Assembly (NCBI GenBank): GCA_015068135.1
Contig: SVLB01000019.1
Span: 1-46,723 of the forward strand
Direction: 5' to 3'
Source of the DNA: Oscillospiraceae bacterium
GTDB taxonomy: Bacteria; Bacillota; Clostridia; Oscillospirales; Oscillospiraceae
DNA length: 46,723 nucleotides
The notes beneath the pieces were generated by a model that did not search any database, was not told where the DNA came from, and worked only from the letters and a program-made list of their open reading frames with translations. Of the stretch, positions 24,341 to 32,725 are shown piece by piece. Each line of letters opens with the position of its first letter. The first letter of the stretch is position 1. The translations under genes and the position numbers were made by a program.

Positions 24341-26251
24341 ATGCAATCTATGCGCAAAGTCCTATGTCTGACGTTGGCAGCCTGTCTGCTTCTCAGCATT
24401 TTGATTTCCGGGGTGCAGGCCACGGAAACGGAGCCGGTACAGACGGAGGCCACCGAGCCCGCCCAGGTAACGGAGCCCCCGGAAACCACAACACCTACGG
24501 AATCTACAGAACCCACAGATTCTACGGATCCTACGGAGGAGACAGACCCTACTTATTTTCCCTCAGAACCGGCGGATCCCACCCGTTGGCCCGTATTTCG
24601 GCCCACGGGACGTGTGGAACATGACCGGATCTGCAGTAAGATCGTACATATCTACACGGAGACCCTGAAGCAGACCGGGGAATCGGAGCTAAGGGGTTTG
24701 TGCGGCTTGGAGGCGAGCTGGGCGCTGTTTTTGCTGGGGATCAATTCCCAGCTGGAGGTCTACAACGGTAACGGCCATTACGATGCCTATTGCCACCGGA
24801 AGGAAACCACCGGCGGATATCCCATCAAGGCCTACAGCGCCGAGGAGTATTCCATGGCCGATGCCTTGGACGAGATCACCAATGGCGGCACCAAGGATGT
24901 CTATAATATTATGCTCTGTTTTGAGAAGACCACTTCTGTCTTGGGACAGCAGTATGGTCATGTGGCCTTTGTCAACGCCATTGTGGGCGGTAAGGTCTAT
25001 TTCACCGAGGGCTATAATACCCCCTTCGGCCTGGCGGGTGACCCCTTTGTGATCAGCATCCCGGATTTTCTGGACTTTTGGCGGGGCTGGACCTTGTATG
25101 AGGGACTGATTTATTTTGGCTCCGGGGATGCCATGGCAGGTTGTACTACCTACGATACCGACCTGTTTGCGGTATGCGAAAAGAACGCGGATCTGTATCT
25201 GTACCCGGATCGCCAGGATGTTTTGCGCACAGCAAGAACCGGGGAGCGGCTGGTGGTGACGGGGCTTGTAGAAGATGAGGAAGGTGCCTTTTTCTACCGG
25301 ATCCATAACGACGGTGACGAGGGCTATATCCCCACAGAGGCAGTCCGGATCATTCGCTACAACACAGAATCGGTGATCCTTTCCGATTTGACAGCGCCGG
25401 AGGCACTGCAGCCCGGTGAGAAATTTACCCTTTCCGGCAGGGTGAGCGCAACCCAGTCCGGCATGGGAACAGTGACCCTGAAGGTCTGCAATGCCGATGA
25501 AGAACCGATTTTGGAGGTACCTTTGAAAGGCAACGCAGTTTCCTGCGATTTGGGAAGCTGGGAGAACCGGAAGCTGGTGGATCTGAGCAAGCTGGAGGAA
25601 GGGGCGTATATCCTCACCCTGAATGCAGAGGTGACCAACTACTATCGCTTCAGTGATACCGCAGTGGAGGATGTGCAGACCGTAACACTGTGGCAGTCGG
25701 CCTTCACTGTGGGGGATGCCAGGCTTCCGCGACTGGCAGAGGAACCTAAGCCTGTGCCGGAGGATGGCTGGAATTACCTTGCGGGCAGCTGGTATTATTA
25801 CCGGGATGGCGCACCGGTTACCGGGTGGCTGTGCAGCGAAGACATTGAATACTATTTGGATGAAAACGGCGCTGCCGCAACCGGCTGGACAGAGGTCAAT
25901 GGCAAGCTTCGGTTCTTCACCGAAACCGGTGCCATGCGTACCGGCTGGGTCCAGGCTGCCGAGGGTGCAAGATATTTACTGCGCAACGGTGTGGCGGCCA
26001 TTGGCTGGAAGACTGTGGAAGGTGAGCGATATCTGTTTGACGAGGAAGGGATTCTGCGTAACAACAGCTGGGTAAAGCTGAAGGATCAGCTCTATTTCCT
26101 GGACGAAAACGGTGTGGCAGCCACCGGTTGGGTGGACCTGCCCGAGGGGCGGTTCAGCTTCCATCCCGACGGATATTTGCTGTCGGTCATGGTGGATGGA
26201 AAACCCGTCCGCTATGACGGCACATGGGACCCCACCGCAACGGAATCATAA
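24341..26251 (+). CDS. Secreted wall-binding protein with amidase-like, SH3-like and choline-binding-type repeats
   Basis: A 636-residue exported protein. A signal peptide (about 1-28) is followed by a Thr/Glu/Pro linker (30-70). The next region contains LCGLEASWALFLLG and later QQYGHVAFVNAIVGGKVYFTEG, resembling the Cys and His segments of a CHAP/papain-like peptidase. An SH3-like domain (about 262-330) ends in GYIPTEAVRI. An Ig-like region follows, then at least six 20-residue repeats of the W-YY--GA--TGW type, as in choline/glucan-binding proteins. A peptidoglycan or surface-polymer role is likely. A second ATG three codons in is equally plausible as the start. Confidence 0.75.
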   Translation: MQSMRKVLCLTLAACLLLSILISGVQATETEPVQTEATEPAQVTEPPETTTPTESTEPTDSTDPTEETDPTYFPSEPADPTRWPVFRPTGRVEHDRICSKIVHIYTETLKQTGESELRGLCGLEASWALFLLGINSQLEVYNGNGHYDAYCHRKETTGGYPIKAYSAEEYSMADALDEITNGGTKDVYNIMLCFEKTTSVLGQQYGHVAFVNAIVGGKVYFTEGYNTPFGLAGDPFVISIPDFLDFWRGWTLYEGLIYFGSGDAMAGCTTYDTDLFAVCEKNADLYLYPDRQDVLRTARTGERLVVTGLVEDEEGAFFYRIHNDGDEGYIPTEAVRIIRYNTESVILSDLTAPEALQPGEKFTLSGRVSATQSGMGTVTLKVCNADEEPILEVPLKGNAVSCDLGSWENRKLVDLSKLEEGAYILTLNAEVTNYYRFSDTAVEDVQTVTLWQSAFTVGDARLPRLAEEPKPVPEDGWNYLAGSWYYYRDGAPVTGWLCSEDIEYYLDENGAAATGWTEVNGKLRFFTETGAMRTGWVQAAEGARYLLRNGVAAIGWKTVEGERYLFDEEGILRNNSWVKLKDQLYFLDENGVAATGWVDLPEGRFSFHPDGYLLSVMVDGKPVRYDGTWDPTATES

Positions 26252-26252
26252 A

Positions 26253-26286
26253 AGATGCCCCGTCAGGCTAGCCTGATGGGGCATCT
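26253..26286. terminator. Bidirectional terminator
   Basis: An inverted repeat of 16 bp with one wobble pair (AGATGCCCC, then TCAGGC) around a TA centre, between the converging wall-protein gene and azlD. Confidence 0.75.
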
Positions 26287-26291
26287 CTTGC

Positions 26292-26612
26292 TTATAGTAA
26301 GTATGTTTGTACCAGTTGGACGATGAGAACAGCACTGCAGCTTGCGGCGGCGACGGTGAGCAACGATCGCTCCCAGAAAGCCAAAACCACTGCAACCAGG
26401 AATCCAACGGTTGCCGAAAGGGTATCCCCGGTGGCATAGAAAATAGCGGGTACAGTCATGACACTTAAAACCGCATAGGGGATATAGTGAAGAAACGACA
26501 GTAAAAACCGGTTGCGGATCTTGCCCTTTACCAAAACCAGTGGGATCGCACGCACCAGATAGGTGACCCCGGCGGTGACCAGCAGGTAGAGCCAAAAGGG
26601 ATAGTTATGCAT
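26292..26612 (-). CDS. azlD: AzlD-type branched-chain amino acid export subunit
   Basis: A 106-residue, mostly hydrophobic protein with about four membrane segments and the AzlD hallmark TYLVRAIPLVLVKGKIRNRF followed by FLHYIPYAVL. It pairs with AzlC, whose gene overlaps its start by eight bases, to form a branched-chain amino acid or analogue exporter in the membrane. Confidence 0.88.
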   Translation of the reverse strand: MHNYPFWLYLLVTAGVTYLVRAIPLVLVKGKIRNRFLLSFLHYIPYAVLSVMTVPAIFYATGDTLSATVGFLVAVVLAFWERSLLTVAAASCSAVLIVQLVQTYLL

Positions 26613-27321
26613 TTTCCTCTACCTCCTGTTCAACGGGCTTAAGCCATGCCATAATGGCGCTGGCGGTGACGGCGCAGATGATCACCGTAAAACCGGTGGA
26701 GATCTGAGAAAGCACCGGGACAAAGTAGAAAAGACAGCTTAAGAAAATGGCGATGCCCACGCAGATGGCGGTAGGGCGGCTTTTTTTCGCCTCAGGGACT
26801 ACGATGGCAATGAACATTCCGTAAATGGCGACCCCCAAAGAGGAGGTGACCAGCTCCGGCAATACATTGCCCGCGGCAGCTCCCAAAAGGGTACCCAGAG
26901 CCCAACCGGCCCAGGGGGTGATCATCAGACCGTACAGAAACCATTTGCTGACGGACCCCTTTTGACTGGCGGCGACAGCAAAGACTTCATCGGTATTGAC
27001 AAAGGCGATCACAAACCGATCCCAAAGGCGCACGCGGCTGTCCAGCTTTTGGGAAAGGGATACGGACATGAGGCTGTAGCGCATATTGATCACCAGCTGA
27101 CTCACCGCCAGCTCCATCAGACCGCCACCGCCGGTGATAATGGGGACGGCCGCCTGCTGACCGGCAGAAGTTACGCAGGTCATGGAAATAAGCAGTACTT
27201 CCAAAACCGTGAGACCGCAGCCCACGGAGTAAATGCCAAAGGCAAAGGATACGGATATGTAGCCCAAACAAATGGGAATGCCCGCGATCAGGCCACGGGA
27301 AAAAGCGTGTTTTCTGTTCAT
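26605..27321 (-). CDS. azlC: AzlC family branched-chain amino acid permease
   Basis: A membrane protein of 238 residues from the chosen ATG. It shows the AzlC features GIPICLGYISVSFAFGI, TSAGQQAA and AFVNTDEVFAV. The frame stays open to 27483, but that extension reads through a promoter-like, low-complexity region. It is co-transcribed with azlD. The ribosome site is weak (AGGTTTGG). Confidence 0.88.
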   Translation of the reverse strand: MNRKHAFSRGLIAGIPICLGYISVSFAFGIYSVGCGLTVLEVLLISMTCVTSAGQQAAVPIITGGGGLMELAVSQLVINMRYSLMSVSLSQKLDSRVRLWDRFVIAFVNTDEVFAVAASQKGSVSKWFLYGLMITPWAGWALGTLLGAAAGNVLPELVTSSLGVAIYGMFIAIVVPEAKKSRPTAICVGIAIFLSCLFYFVPVLSQISTGFTVIICAVTASAIMAWLKPVEQEVEENA

Positions 27322-27639
27322 AATGGACCAAACCTGTTTTTTAGTATACACCCTATCATAGCACGTTTTTTGGTTTTGGCAATAGGGAATTTGCGCGCGG
27401 CAGGATGAACTGCCCCCTCTCAATTGACAATTGTCAATTAGAGAACGCCATTGCCACAACCAGTCTGCGGACGGGTCTGGCAATCCACACGTGTAAACAC
27501 ACCGCTATGAACGAAAGCACTGTAGGGGCCGGTGCCGACACCGGCCCGTGGGCCGAAGTGGTCTTCGGCCCCTACATTTCGTGCATAGCAAACTGTACGA
27601 CAAAGGACGTGACCAAATGGCCACGTCCTTTGGGGTTTA
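27322..27639. other. Intergenic region with three nested palindromes
   Basis: No gene seen. It holds a palindrome around CAATTGACAATTGTCAATT (27418-27444). A GC-rich segment of about 60 bases has the ends TGTAGGGGCCG and CGGCCCCTACA (near 27521-27576). An 11-bp terminator-like hairpin (CAAAGGACGTG arm, 27601-27632) lies just past the stop of the L,D-transpeptidase gene on the minus strand. The middle segment resembles short dispersed intergenic repeats. Confidence 0.6.
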
Positions 27640-29538
27640 TCAGGTATTTTCGGTAGTGTCAGGCTCGGTGATCTGAGGCTCCGTCACTTCCGGCTCAGTA
27701 ACCTCCGGTTCGGTAACCTCCGGTTCGGTAACGTCCGGCTCGGTGACATCCGGCTCGGTGACATCCGGCTCGGTGACATCCGGTTCGGTGACATCCGGTT
27801 CGGTCACATCCGGCTCGGTGGGATCGGGTTCCACGGGATCGCCCTCAACATAAATGGTGATCTCAAAGACGCCCTTTTCCAGGCTGCCCTTGGCATCGGA
27901 GGTCACGGTGATGGTGGCGGTACCGCCGCCGACGATGGTGACATTACCCTGACCGTCTACGGTGACCACATTGCTGTGGCTGGAGGCATAGTGCAGATCC
28001 ACGCCGGTATACTTGACCTTCACATCCAGCTGGAAGGGCATATCATCGGTGGTAACGGTGTAGCTCTGGGTGCCGGTGAATTCCTGGGTCAGCTTACCGG
28101 CGGTACGCTCGCCGCCGTAAACGATGACCTTGGTACCGGCGGAAACATTGTTGTATACCAGCCCGGCGTTGGCGGGGGGCAGGTTGACACAGCCGTGAGA
28201 GCCGTCGTACATATAGATGGTGCCGCCGAACTCGGAACGCCAGCTGGCGTCATGCAGGCCGATGCCACCGTTGAAGGGCATCCAGTAGTTCACATAGCTG
28301 CGGTAGCCGGTACCTACCAGGTAGGTGCAGGTAGCCTTATAGTAAATAGAGAAGACACCGGGAGGGGTCCAGGCACCGGTTGCCACGCAGCCGGATACCA
28401 GGGGAGTCTGCACGACCACAGAACCGCCCTTGTAGACCCAAAGGTACTGATTGTCCAGGTCGATCTCTACATAGCTGCCCCCATAGGGCTTCTGAGAGGT
28501 GGCGCCGGTAAGGAAGGGAGCATTCCGGGTGCCGGAGATCTTACTTTTCAGGCAATGGGTCAGATCCTCTGCCATGGCGGCCTGATCCAGGGTCGCGGTG
28601 AAATAGTCCACCTGCATACTCAGGGTGGTGCCGTGGGAGGTGACGAAGCCGCCGCTCTTACGGCCGCCGTTTTTGTAGCTCATATCGTTGACATACTTGT
28701 CAACACCGGTCTCGCTGATCTCGATCCCCAACTCCTTGTTGGCGGTGATCATGGAGGCCAGGGCATCCACGGTCACAGCTTCTTCACTGGTCTCAATGCC
28801 TTCGGCTTCGTATATGTAGGAGATCTTCAGTGTCAGATAGCTGTTGGCATTTGCGACAGCCTGGGCTACCCGGGGATCCTCAACGGTGATGGTAGCGGGC
28901 TTTTCCTCGGTGGGAACAGAGGCAGAAGTGCTGGGAGCCAGGGTAGCAACAGCACTCTTCAGTGCGGACTTCACTGCGGTAATATCCGCGGAAGTGCCGT
29001 CGGTATGCTCCTGGGGCTCAAACTTTCTGACAGACTTGTTGTATGCAATGGTGGCATTCTTGGGAGTCACCGCAAACTGGCTGTACACAGTGTTGGAAGC
29101 CTTGTTCAGGTCATAGGTGATGATGCCATCCACAGAAACTTCCTCACCCTTGGTGGCCTTATCAAACCAGGCGTCAAAGGCCTCCTGGTTGAATGCCATG
29201 GAAAGATCCTTAGCGGTAAAGGTAAAGGTCTTGTCGTTGGCGGTGAGGGTGAGCTTATAGGCATTGAGGGTGGAGGTGATGGTGGACTGGGCCTCATCCT
29301 TGGTCATGCCGGTGACATCGATGCCGTTCAGCTGGGTGTCAGCCAAAACAGGCTCGGTAGCCTCGGTGGTCTCCTCGGTGGTCTCCTCCGTGGTTTCTTC
29401 TGTGGTCTCCACAGTGGCTTCGGTAGTGACCAAAGTGGTTACTGTGGGTACGGTGGTGGGTGCGGTCGTCTCGCCGCTGCAGGCAATGAGAACGACGGCA
29501 GCGATGATGCACAAAAGCATCGCGGTAAGCTTGCGCAT
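27640..29538 (-). CDS. L,D-transpeptidase (YkuD) lipoprotein with repetitive C-terminal tail
   Basis: A 632-residue lipoprotein with lipobox LIAC at about 17-20, followed by a Thr/Glu linker ([12 protein letters not shown]). A VanW/PG-binding-4-like domain precedes the YkuD catalytic domain, which has the conserved His in GIGLHDASW and the nucleophile Cys in [10 protein letters not shown]. It cross-links peptidoglycan by 3-3 bridges or modifies wall stems outside the cell. A Big2-like domain follows, then a tail of TEPDV pentapeptides encoded by nine 15-bp repeats. The tail ends without a sorting signal. Confidence 0.9.
   Translation of the reverse strand: MRKLTAMLLCIIAAVVLIACSGETTAPTTVPTVTTLVTTEATVETTEETTEETTEETTEATEPVLADTQLNGIDVTGMTKDEAQSTITSTLNAYKLTLTANDKTFTFTAKDLSMAFNQEAFDAWFDKATKGEEVSVDGIITYDLNKASNTVYSQFAVTPKNATIAYNKSVRKFEPQEHTDGTSADITAVKSALKSAVATLAPSTSASVPTEEKPATITVEDPRVAQAVANANSYLTLKISYIYEAEGIETSEEAVTVDALASMITANKELGIEISETGVDKYVNDMSYKNGGRKSGGFVTSHGTTLSMQVDYFTATLDQAAMAEDLTHCLKSKISGTRNAPFLTGATSQKPYGGSYVEIDLDNQYLWVYKGGSVVVQTPLVSGCVATGAWTPPGVFSIYYKATCTYLVGTGYRSYVNYWMPFNGGIGLHDASWRSEFGGTIYMYDGSHGCVNLPPANAGLVYNNVSAGTKVIVYGGERTAGKLTQEFTGTQSYTVTTDDMPFQLDVKVKYTGVDLHYASSHSNVVTVDGQGNVTIVGGGTATITVTSDAKGSLEKGVFEITIYVEGDPVEPDPTEPDVTEPDVTEPDVTEPDVTEPDVTEPDVTEPEVTEPEVTEPEVTEPQITEPDTTENT
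27691..27825. repeat. Nine tandem 15-bp repeats in the L,D-transpeptidase gene
   Basis: Units like CGGCTCGGTGACATC repeat nine times with small differences and encode [10 protein letters not shown] pentapeptides. Because the unit is 15 bases, copy-number change would lengthen or shorten the tail without a frameshift. Confidence 0.9.
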
Positions 29539-29687
29539 AGGGTATCCCCCTTAAAAATGATATCCTCGATAGAATATCACAGTTTTTCCTATTTTGCAAC
29601 TGGATAATGAAAGATTTTATGGGTTTTTCAGTGGACAATAGGGGAGATTTTTGCTATACTGAAGAAAATACGGAAGGAGACGTAGAA

Positions 29688-31022
29688 ATGCTGAATTGCA
29701 ATGTAAAGAATTACGGTGCCATAGGGGATGGAAAGATCCTCGATACCCAGGCCATTCAGGCGGCGATTGATGATTGCTCTGCTCACGGCGGCGGTCAGGT
29801 GCTGCTGGAAGGGGGAGAGTTCCTGTCCGGACGGATCGATCTGAAAGACGGAGTAGAGCTGCATATCGAACGGGATGCGGTTCTGCTGGGCTCTACGGAT
29901 GTGAACGATTTTCCGGAGATCGTGACGGATTTTTGGCGGACGGAGTATGCCCCCAGGTTCAATAAGCGTTGCTTTATCTATGCCGAGGGCTGCCGGGATA
30001 TTGCCATTACCGGCAGGGGCGCCATCGACTGCCAGGGCAGAGCCTATGTAGAACCCATGACCCAGGAGCAGATGGATGCCCGGCCCACCATGTCCTATGT
30101 GCGCAAGCCGTTTCCGCTTCCGGAGGGCAGCGCGCCTCTGAGCGAGGAAGTGACCATGGTCGGCGCTTACCCCCATCCCCTGGATCCCAGAAGCACCAGC
30201 CTGGCCCCTGCCCGGGTGGCACTGTTCATGGGCTGTAACAATGTGCTGGTGGAGGATGTGACCATGCGCAATCAGCCCGCCGGCTGGAGCTATTGGATCT
30301 GTGACTGTGACAATGTCCATTTCCACCGGGCAAAGATCTTTGCCGCTGTGGATATGCCCAATAATGACGGTATCCACATCAACTGCTGCCGGAACGTGAC
30401 CGTGTCCGACTGCAATATCTCCTGCGGTGATGACTGCGTGGTGGTTCGGGCCTACAGCGGCCCCCTCCATACCCCCAAGGTGTGCGAAAAGGTCACGGTT
30501 ACCAACTGCAATTTCACCAGCCATACCTGCGCTGTCCGGGTGGGCTGGATCGATGACGGCGTGATGCGTAACTGCACCTTCTCCAACCTGAATATTACCG
30601 AGTCCAGTACCGGACTTTGTATGTATTTGCCCAGTAACCCTGCCAAGGCCAGAATGTCCGACCAGGGCGTGGAGGATACCCTGATCGAAAACATCAGCTT
30701 CTCCAATATCAATATTGACCGCAATTACAATTTCCCGGTCCGGATCCACATTTCCAAGGATAACCGGTGCAAGGCCATCCGTAATATCTATTTCAGCAAT
30801 ATCCATGCCCGGTCTGCCCAAATGCCCATGATCGTGGGTCGGGAGGACTGCCATGTGCAAAATGTGTATTTCAGTGACTGCCATTTCTCCCAGCTTCCCT
30901 ATGAGCAGATCCCCACGGTCTTTGCAGAGCGGATGGCAAAGCTGAACCGGCCCTTGCATGCACCGAAATTCCAATGTGTGGACAATCTGGTGTTCCATTC
31001 CACTTTCTTCAATGTCTTGTAA
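29688..31022 (+). CDS. GH28-like polygalacturonase-family protein
   Basis: A right-handed beta-helix protein of 444 residues. The opening NVKNYGAIGDGKILDTQAIQ is the usual N-terminal motif of GH28 and related pectate-lyase-fold enzymes. The catalytic region is NNDGIHINCCRNVTV followed by SCGDDCVVVRA, where the Asp residues match the NTD and DD of GH28. No signal peptide is seen, so it would act on imported oligogalacturonides or related uronides in the cytoplasm. AAGGAGA precedes the chosen ATG; the upstream in-frame start at 29607 has no such site. Confidence 0.85.
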   Translation: MLNCNVKNYGAIGDGKILDTQAIQAAIDDCSAHGGGQVLLEGGEFLSGRIDLKDGVELHIERDAVLLGSTDVNDFPEIVTDFWRTEYAPRFNKRCFIYAEGCRDIAITGRGAIDCQGRAYVEPMTQEQMDARPTMSYVRKPFPLPEGSAPLSEEVTMVGAYPHPLDPRSTSLAPARVALFMGCNNVLVEDVTMRNQPAGWSYWICDCDNVHFHRAKIFAAVDMPNNDGIHINCCRNVTVSDCNISCGDDCVVVRAYSGPLHTPKVCEKVTVTNCNFTSHTCAVRVGWIDDGVMRNCTFSNLNITESSTGLCMYLPSNPAKARMSDQGVEDTLIENISFSNINIDRNYNFPVRIHISKDNRCKAIRNIYFSNIHARSAQMPMIVGREDCHVQNVYFSDCHFSQLPYEQIPTVFAERMAKLNRPLHAPKFQCVDNLVFHSTFFNVL

Positions 31023-31026
31023 TAGG

Positions 31027-31055
31027 ATTCTCCCGGACCATCGGTCCGGGAGAAT
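31027..31055 (+). terminator. Hairpin between GH28-like and radical SAM genes
   Basis: A perfect 13-bp inverted repeat (ATTCTCCCGGACC arm) with a 3-base loop and no T-run. It lies five bases after the stop and ends 10 bases before the next start. Confidence 0.6.
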
Positions 31056-31065
31056 TAGGTGACCT

Positions 31066-31938
31066 ATGTATACATCCTTAAATACCCACTACCGCAGCCG
31101 CTTTGGCTGTAAGGTCTACAAGCTGTCCCTGGATGGGGGCTTTACCTGCCCCAACCGGGACGGGACATTAGATACCCGTGGCTGTATTTTTTGCTCGGGG
31201 CAGGGAAGCGGTGACTTTGCCGAGGGTGGCGACGACATCGCCTGCCAGCTGGAGCGTGCCAAAGCCAGGGTCAGCCAAAAGCTTCGGGAGGGGAAATATA
31301 TCGCCTATTTTCAGTCCTTCACCAATACCTACGCCCCCGTGGAACGGTTGCGGGCCCTTTACTACCGGGCCATCGAAGGGGACGATGTGGTGGGGCTAGC
31401 CATCGGCACCCGTCCTGACTGTTTAGGGCAGGAAGTGCTGGAATTGCTGAGGGAAATCAACCGAAAGAAGCCCGTGTATGTGGAGCTGGGCCTGCAGACG
31501 GTAAAAGAAGAAACCGTCCGGTATATCCGCAGAGGCTATGAAAATGCCGTGTATTTCCGGGCGGTCCAGGCCCTAAAGACCATCGGGGTCCATGTGGTGA
31601 CCCATATCATCCTGGGTCTGCCGGGAGAAACTGCCGAAGATATGCTGGAAACCACCCGGCAGGCGGTGGCGGCAGGTACGGACGGTGTAAAATTCCACCT
31701 GCTCCATGTGCTCAAGGGAACGGACCTGGAAAAAGACTATTTGGCAGGGAAGTTCCAATGCCTGACCCTGGAAGCCTATGCGCAGGTTTTGAAAAATTGC
31801 CTGGCATTGCTCCCACCGGAAACGGTGGTCCACCGCATCACCGGCGACGGAGCCAAACGGGACCTGATCGCCCCTTTGTGGTCAGCGGATAAAAAAGCGG
31901 TGCTGAACTATTTGAATCAATATCTTATCGGGGAATGA
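31066..31938 (+). CDS. YhcC-type radical SAM protein (TIGR01212)
   Basis: A 290-residue radical SAM protein recognised by YTSLNTHYRSRFGCKVYKLS and by the cluster-binding cysteines in TCPNRDGTLDTRGCIFC (C-x11-C-x2-C). ELGLQTVKEET and THIILGLPGET are further signatures of the TIGR01212 family. The exact substrate of this family is unsettled. The 3' end overlaps the convergent methyltransferase gene by 14 bases. Confidence 0.9.
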   Translation: MYTSLNTHYRSRFGCKVYKLSLDGGFTCPNRDGTLDTRGCIFCSGQGSGDFAEGGDDIACQLERAKARVSQKLREGKYIAYFQSFTNTYAPVERLRALYYRAIEGDDVVGLAIGTRPDCLGQEVLELLREINRKKPVYVELGLQTVKEETVRYIRRGYENAVYFRAVQALKTIGVHVVTHIILGLPGETAEDMLETTRQAVAAGTDGVKFHLLHVLKGTDLEKDYLAGKFQCLTLEAYAQVLKNCLALLPPETVVHRITGDGAKRDLIAPLWSADKKAVLNYLNQYLIGE

Positions 31939-32554
31939 TCCCGTGGTAGACATTGGCAATGTAGCCGGTGTCCTTATCCCGGAAGGTATGCCTGCATTCA
32001 AACAGCCCGGAGGACTCGATAGCCTCCGGATACCGGGGGCGGAAATAGACGATCCGGATCTCCTTTCCCTTGCATTGGGCAATGATCTGTTGGATCACAG
32101 ATGCCATCGTGGCGGCAGGGAAGGGATTATAGAAATAGAATACATCGTAATCTGCGTAATGGTCAAACTGACAGGCATCCCCGAAAACCGGCTGTATGGC
32201 CTTCTCCAGGCCCAGCTTTTGCAGATTGCGCTGACAGATCTGTATCATTTTTTCGTCGAAGTCGATGCCGCCGACCCGCTGAAAACCGTATTCCCATGCT
32301 TTCCAAAGAACAAAGCCCTTTCCACAGCCAATATCCAAAAAATTGGGGAATCTGGCAGGATCGATGCACCCGAAGATCTCCTTCAGAAGCTTTTGGGGTG
32401 TGGCATAATACATAGCCCCGTCATGTCTGCCCCGGTCATACATCCGGTCCGGAACGGTAAAATCCACACCCCTGCAAAAATCCCGGATGCAGGAGCAAAG
32501 CAGCTTAAACTTCCTGGAAACCGGATGCCGGGCGGCAGTTGCTTTTTTCATCAT
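31925..32554 (-). CDS. SAM-dependent methyltransferase
   Basis: A 209-residue class I methyltransferase: motif I is FLDIGCGKGFVLWKAWE, the acidic SAM-binding residue is in VGGIDFDEKM, and a YFYNPFP motif occupies the catalytic strand. The family is close to histone/rRNA-type methyltransferases found beside unrelated genes, so the substrate cannot be stated. Two consecutive ATGs are possible starts. The ribosome site lies in one arm of an inverted repeat (see the regulatory entry). Confidence 0.8.
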   Translation of the reverse strand: MMKKATAARHPVSRKFKLLCSCIRDFCRGVDFTVPDRMYDRGRHDGAMYYATPQKLLKEIFGCIDPARFPNFLDIGCGKGFVLWKAWEYGFQRVGGIDFDEKMIQICQRNLQKLGLEKAIQPVFGDACQFDHYADYDVFYFYNPFPAATMASVIQQIIAQCKGKEIRIVYFRPRYPEAIESSGLFECRHTFRDKDTGYIANVYHGIIPR

Positions 32555-32561
32555 GCGCTTC

Positions 32562-32604
32562 AGCCTTTCTGTATTGTTAGTTGGTTATACCATACAGAAA
32601 GGCT
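32562..32604 (-). promoter_or_regulatory. Inverted repeat enclosing the methyltransferase ribosome site
   Basis: A perfect 13-bp inverted repeat (AGCCTTTCTGTAT arm) with a 17-base loop ends 8 bases before the start codon. On the minus strand the start-proximal arm contains AGAAAGG, the only ribosome-site candidate, so folding would hide it. It could equally be a DNA operator. Confidence 0.5.
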
Positions 32605-32681
32605 GCATCGTTACCGACAAACCCCGAGCATCAAAACCGCATCACAAAAGACAATGGTATATCGCCTTTTTATAGTGAACT

Positions 32682-32716
32682 ACCCCCGGTTTATGTCAGA
32701 AGCATAAACCGGGGGT
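32682..32716 (-). terminator. Hairpin downstream of the broken PHP gene
   Basis: A perfect 14-bp inverted repeat (ACCCCCGGTTTATG arm) with a 7-base loop, just past the stop of the minus-strand PHP gene. The T-run is poor. Confidence 0.65.
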
Positions 32717-32725
32717 GATGTTTTG

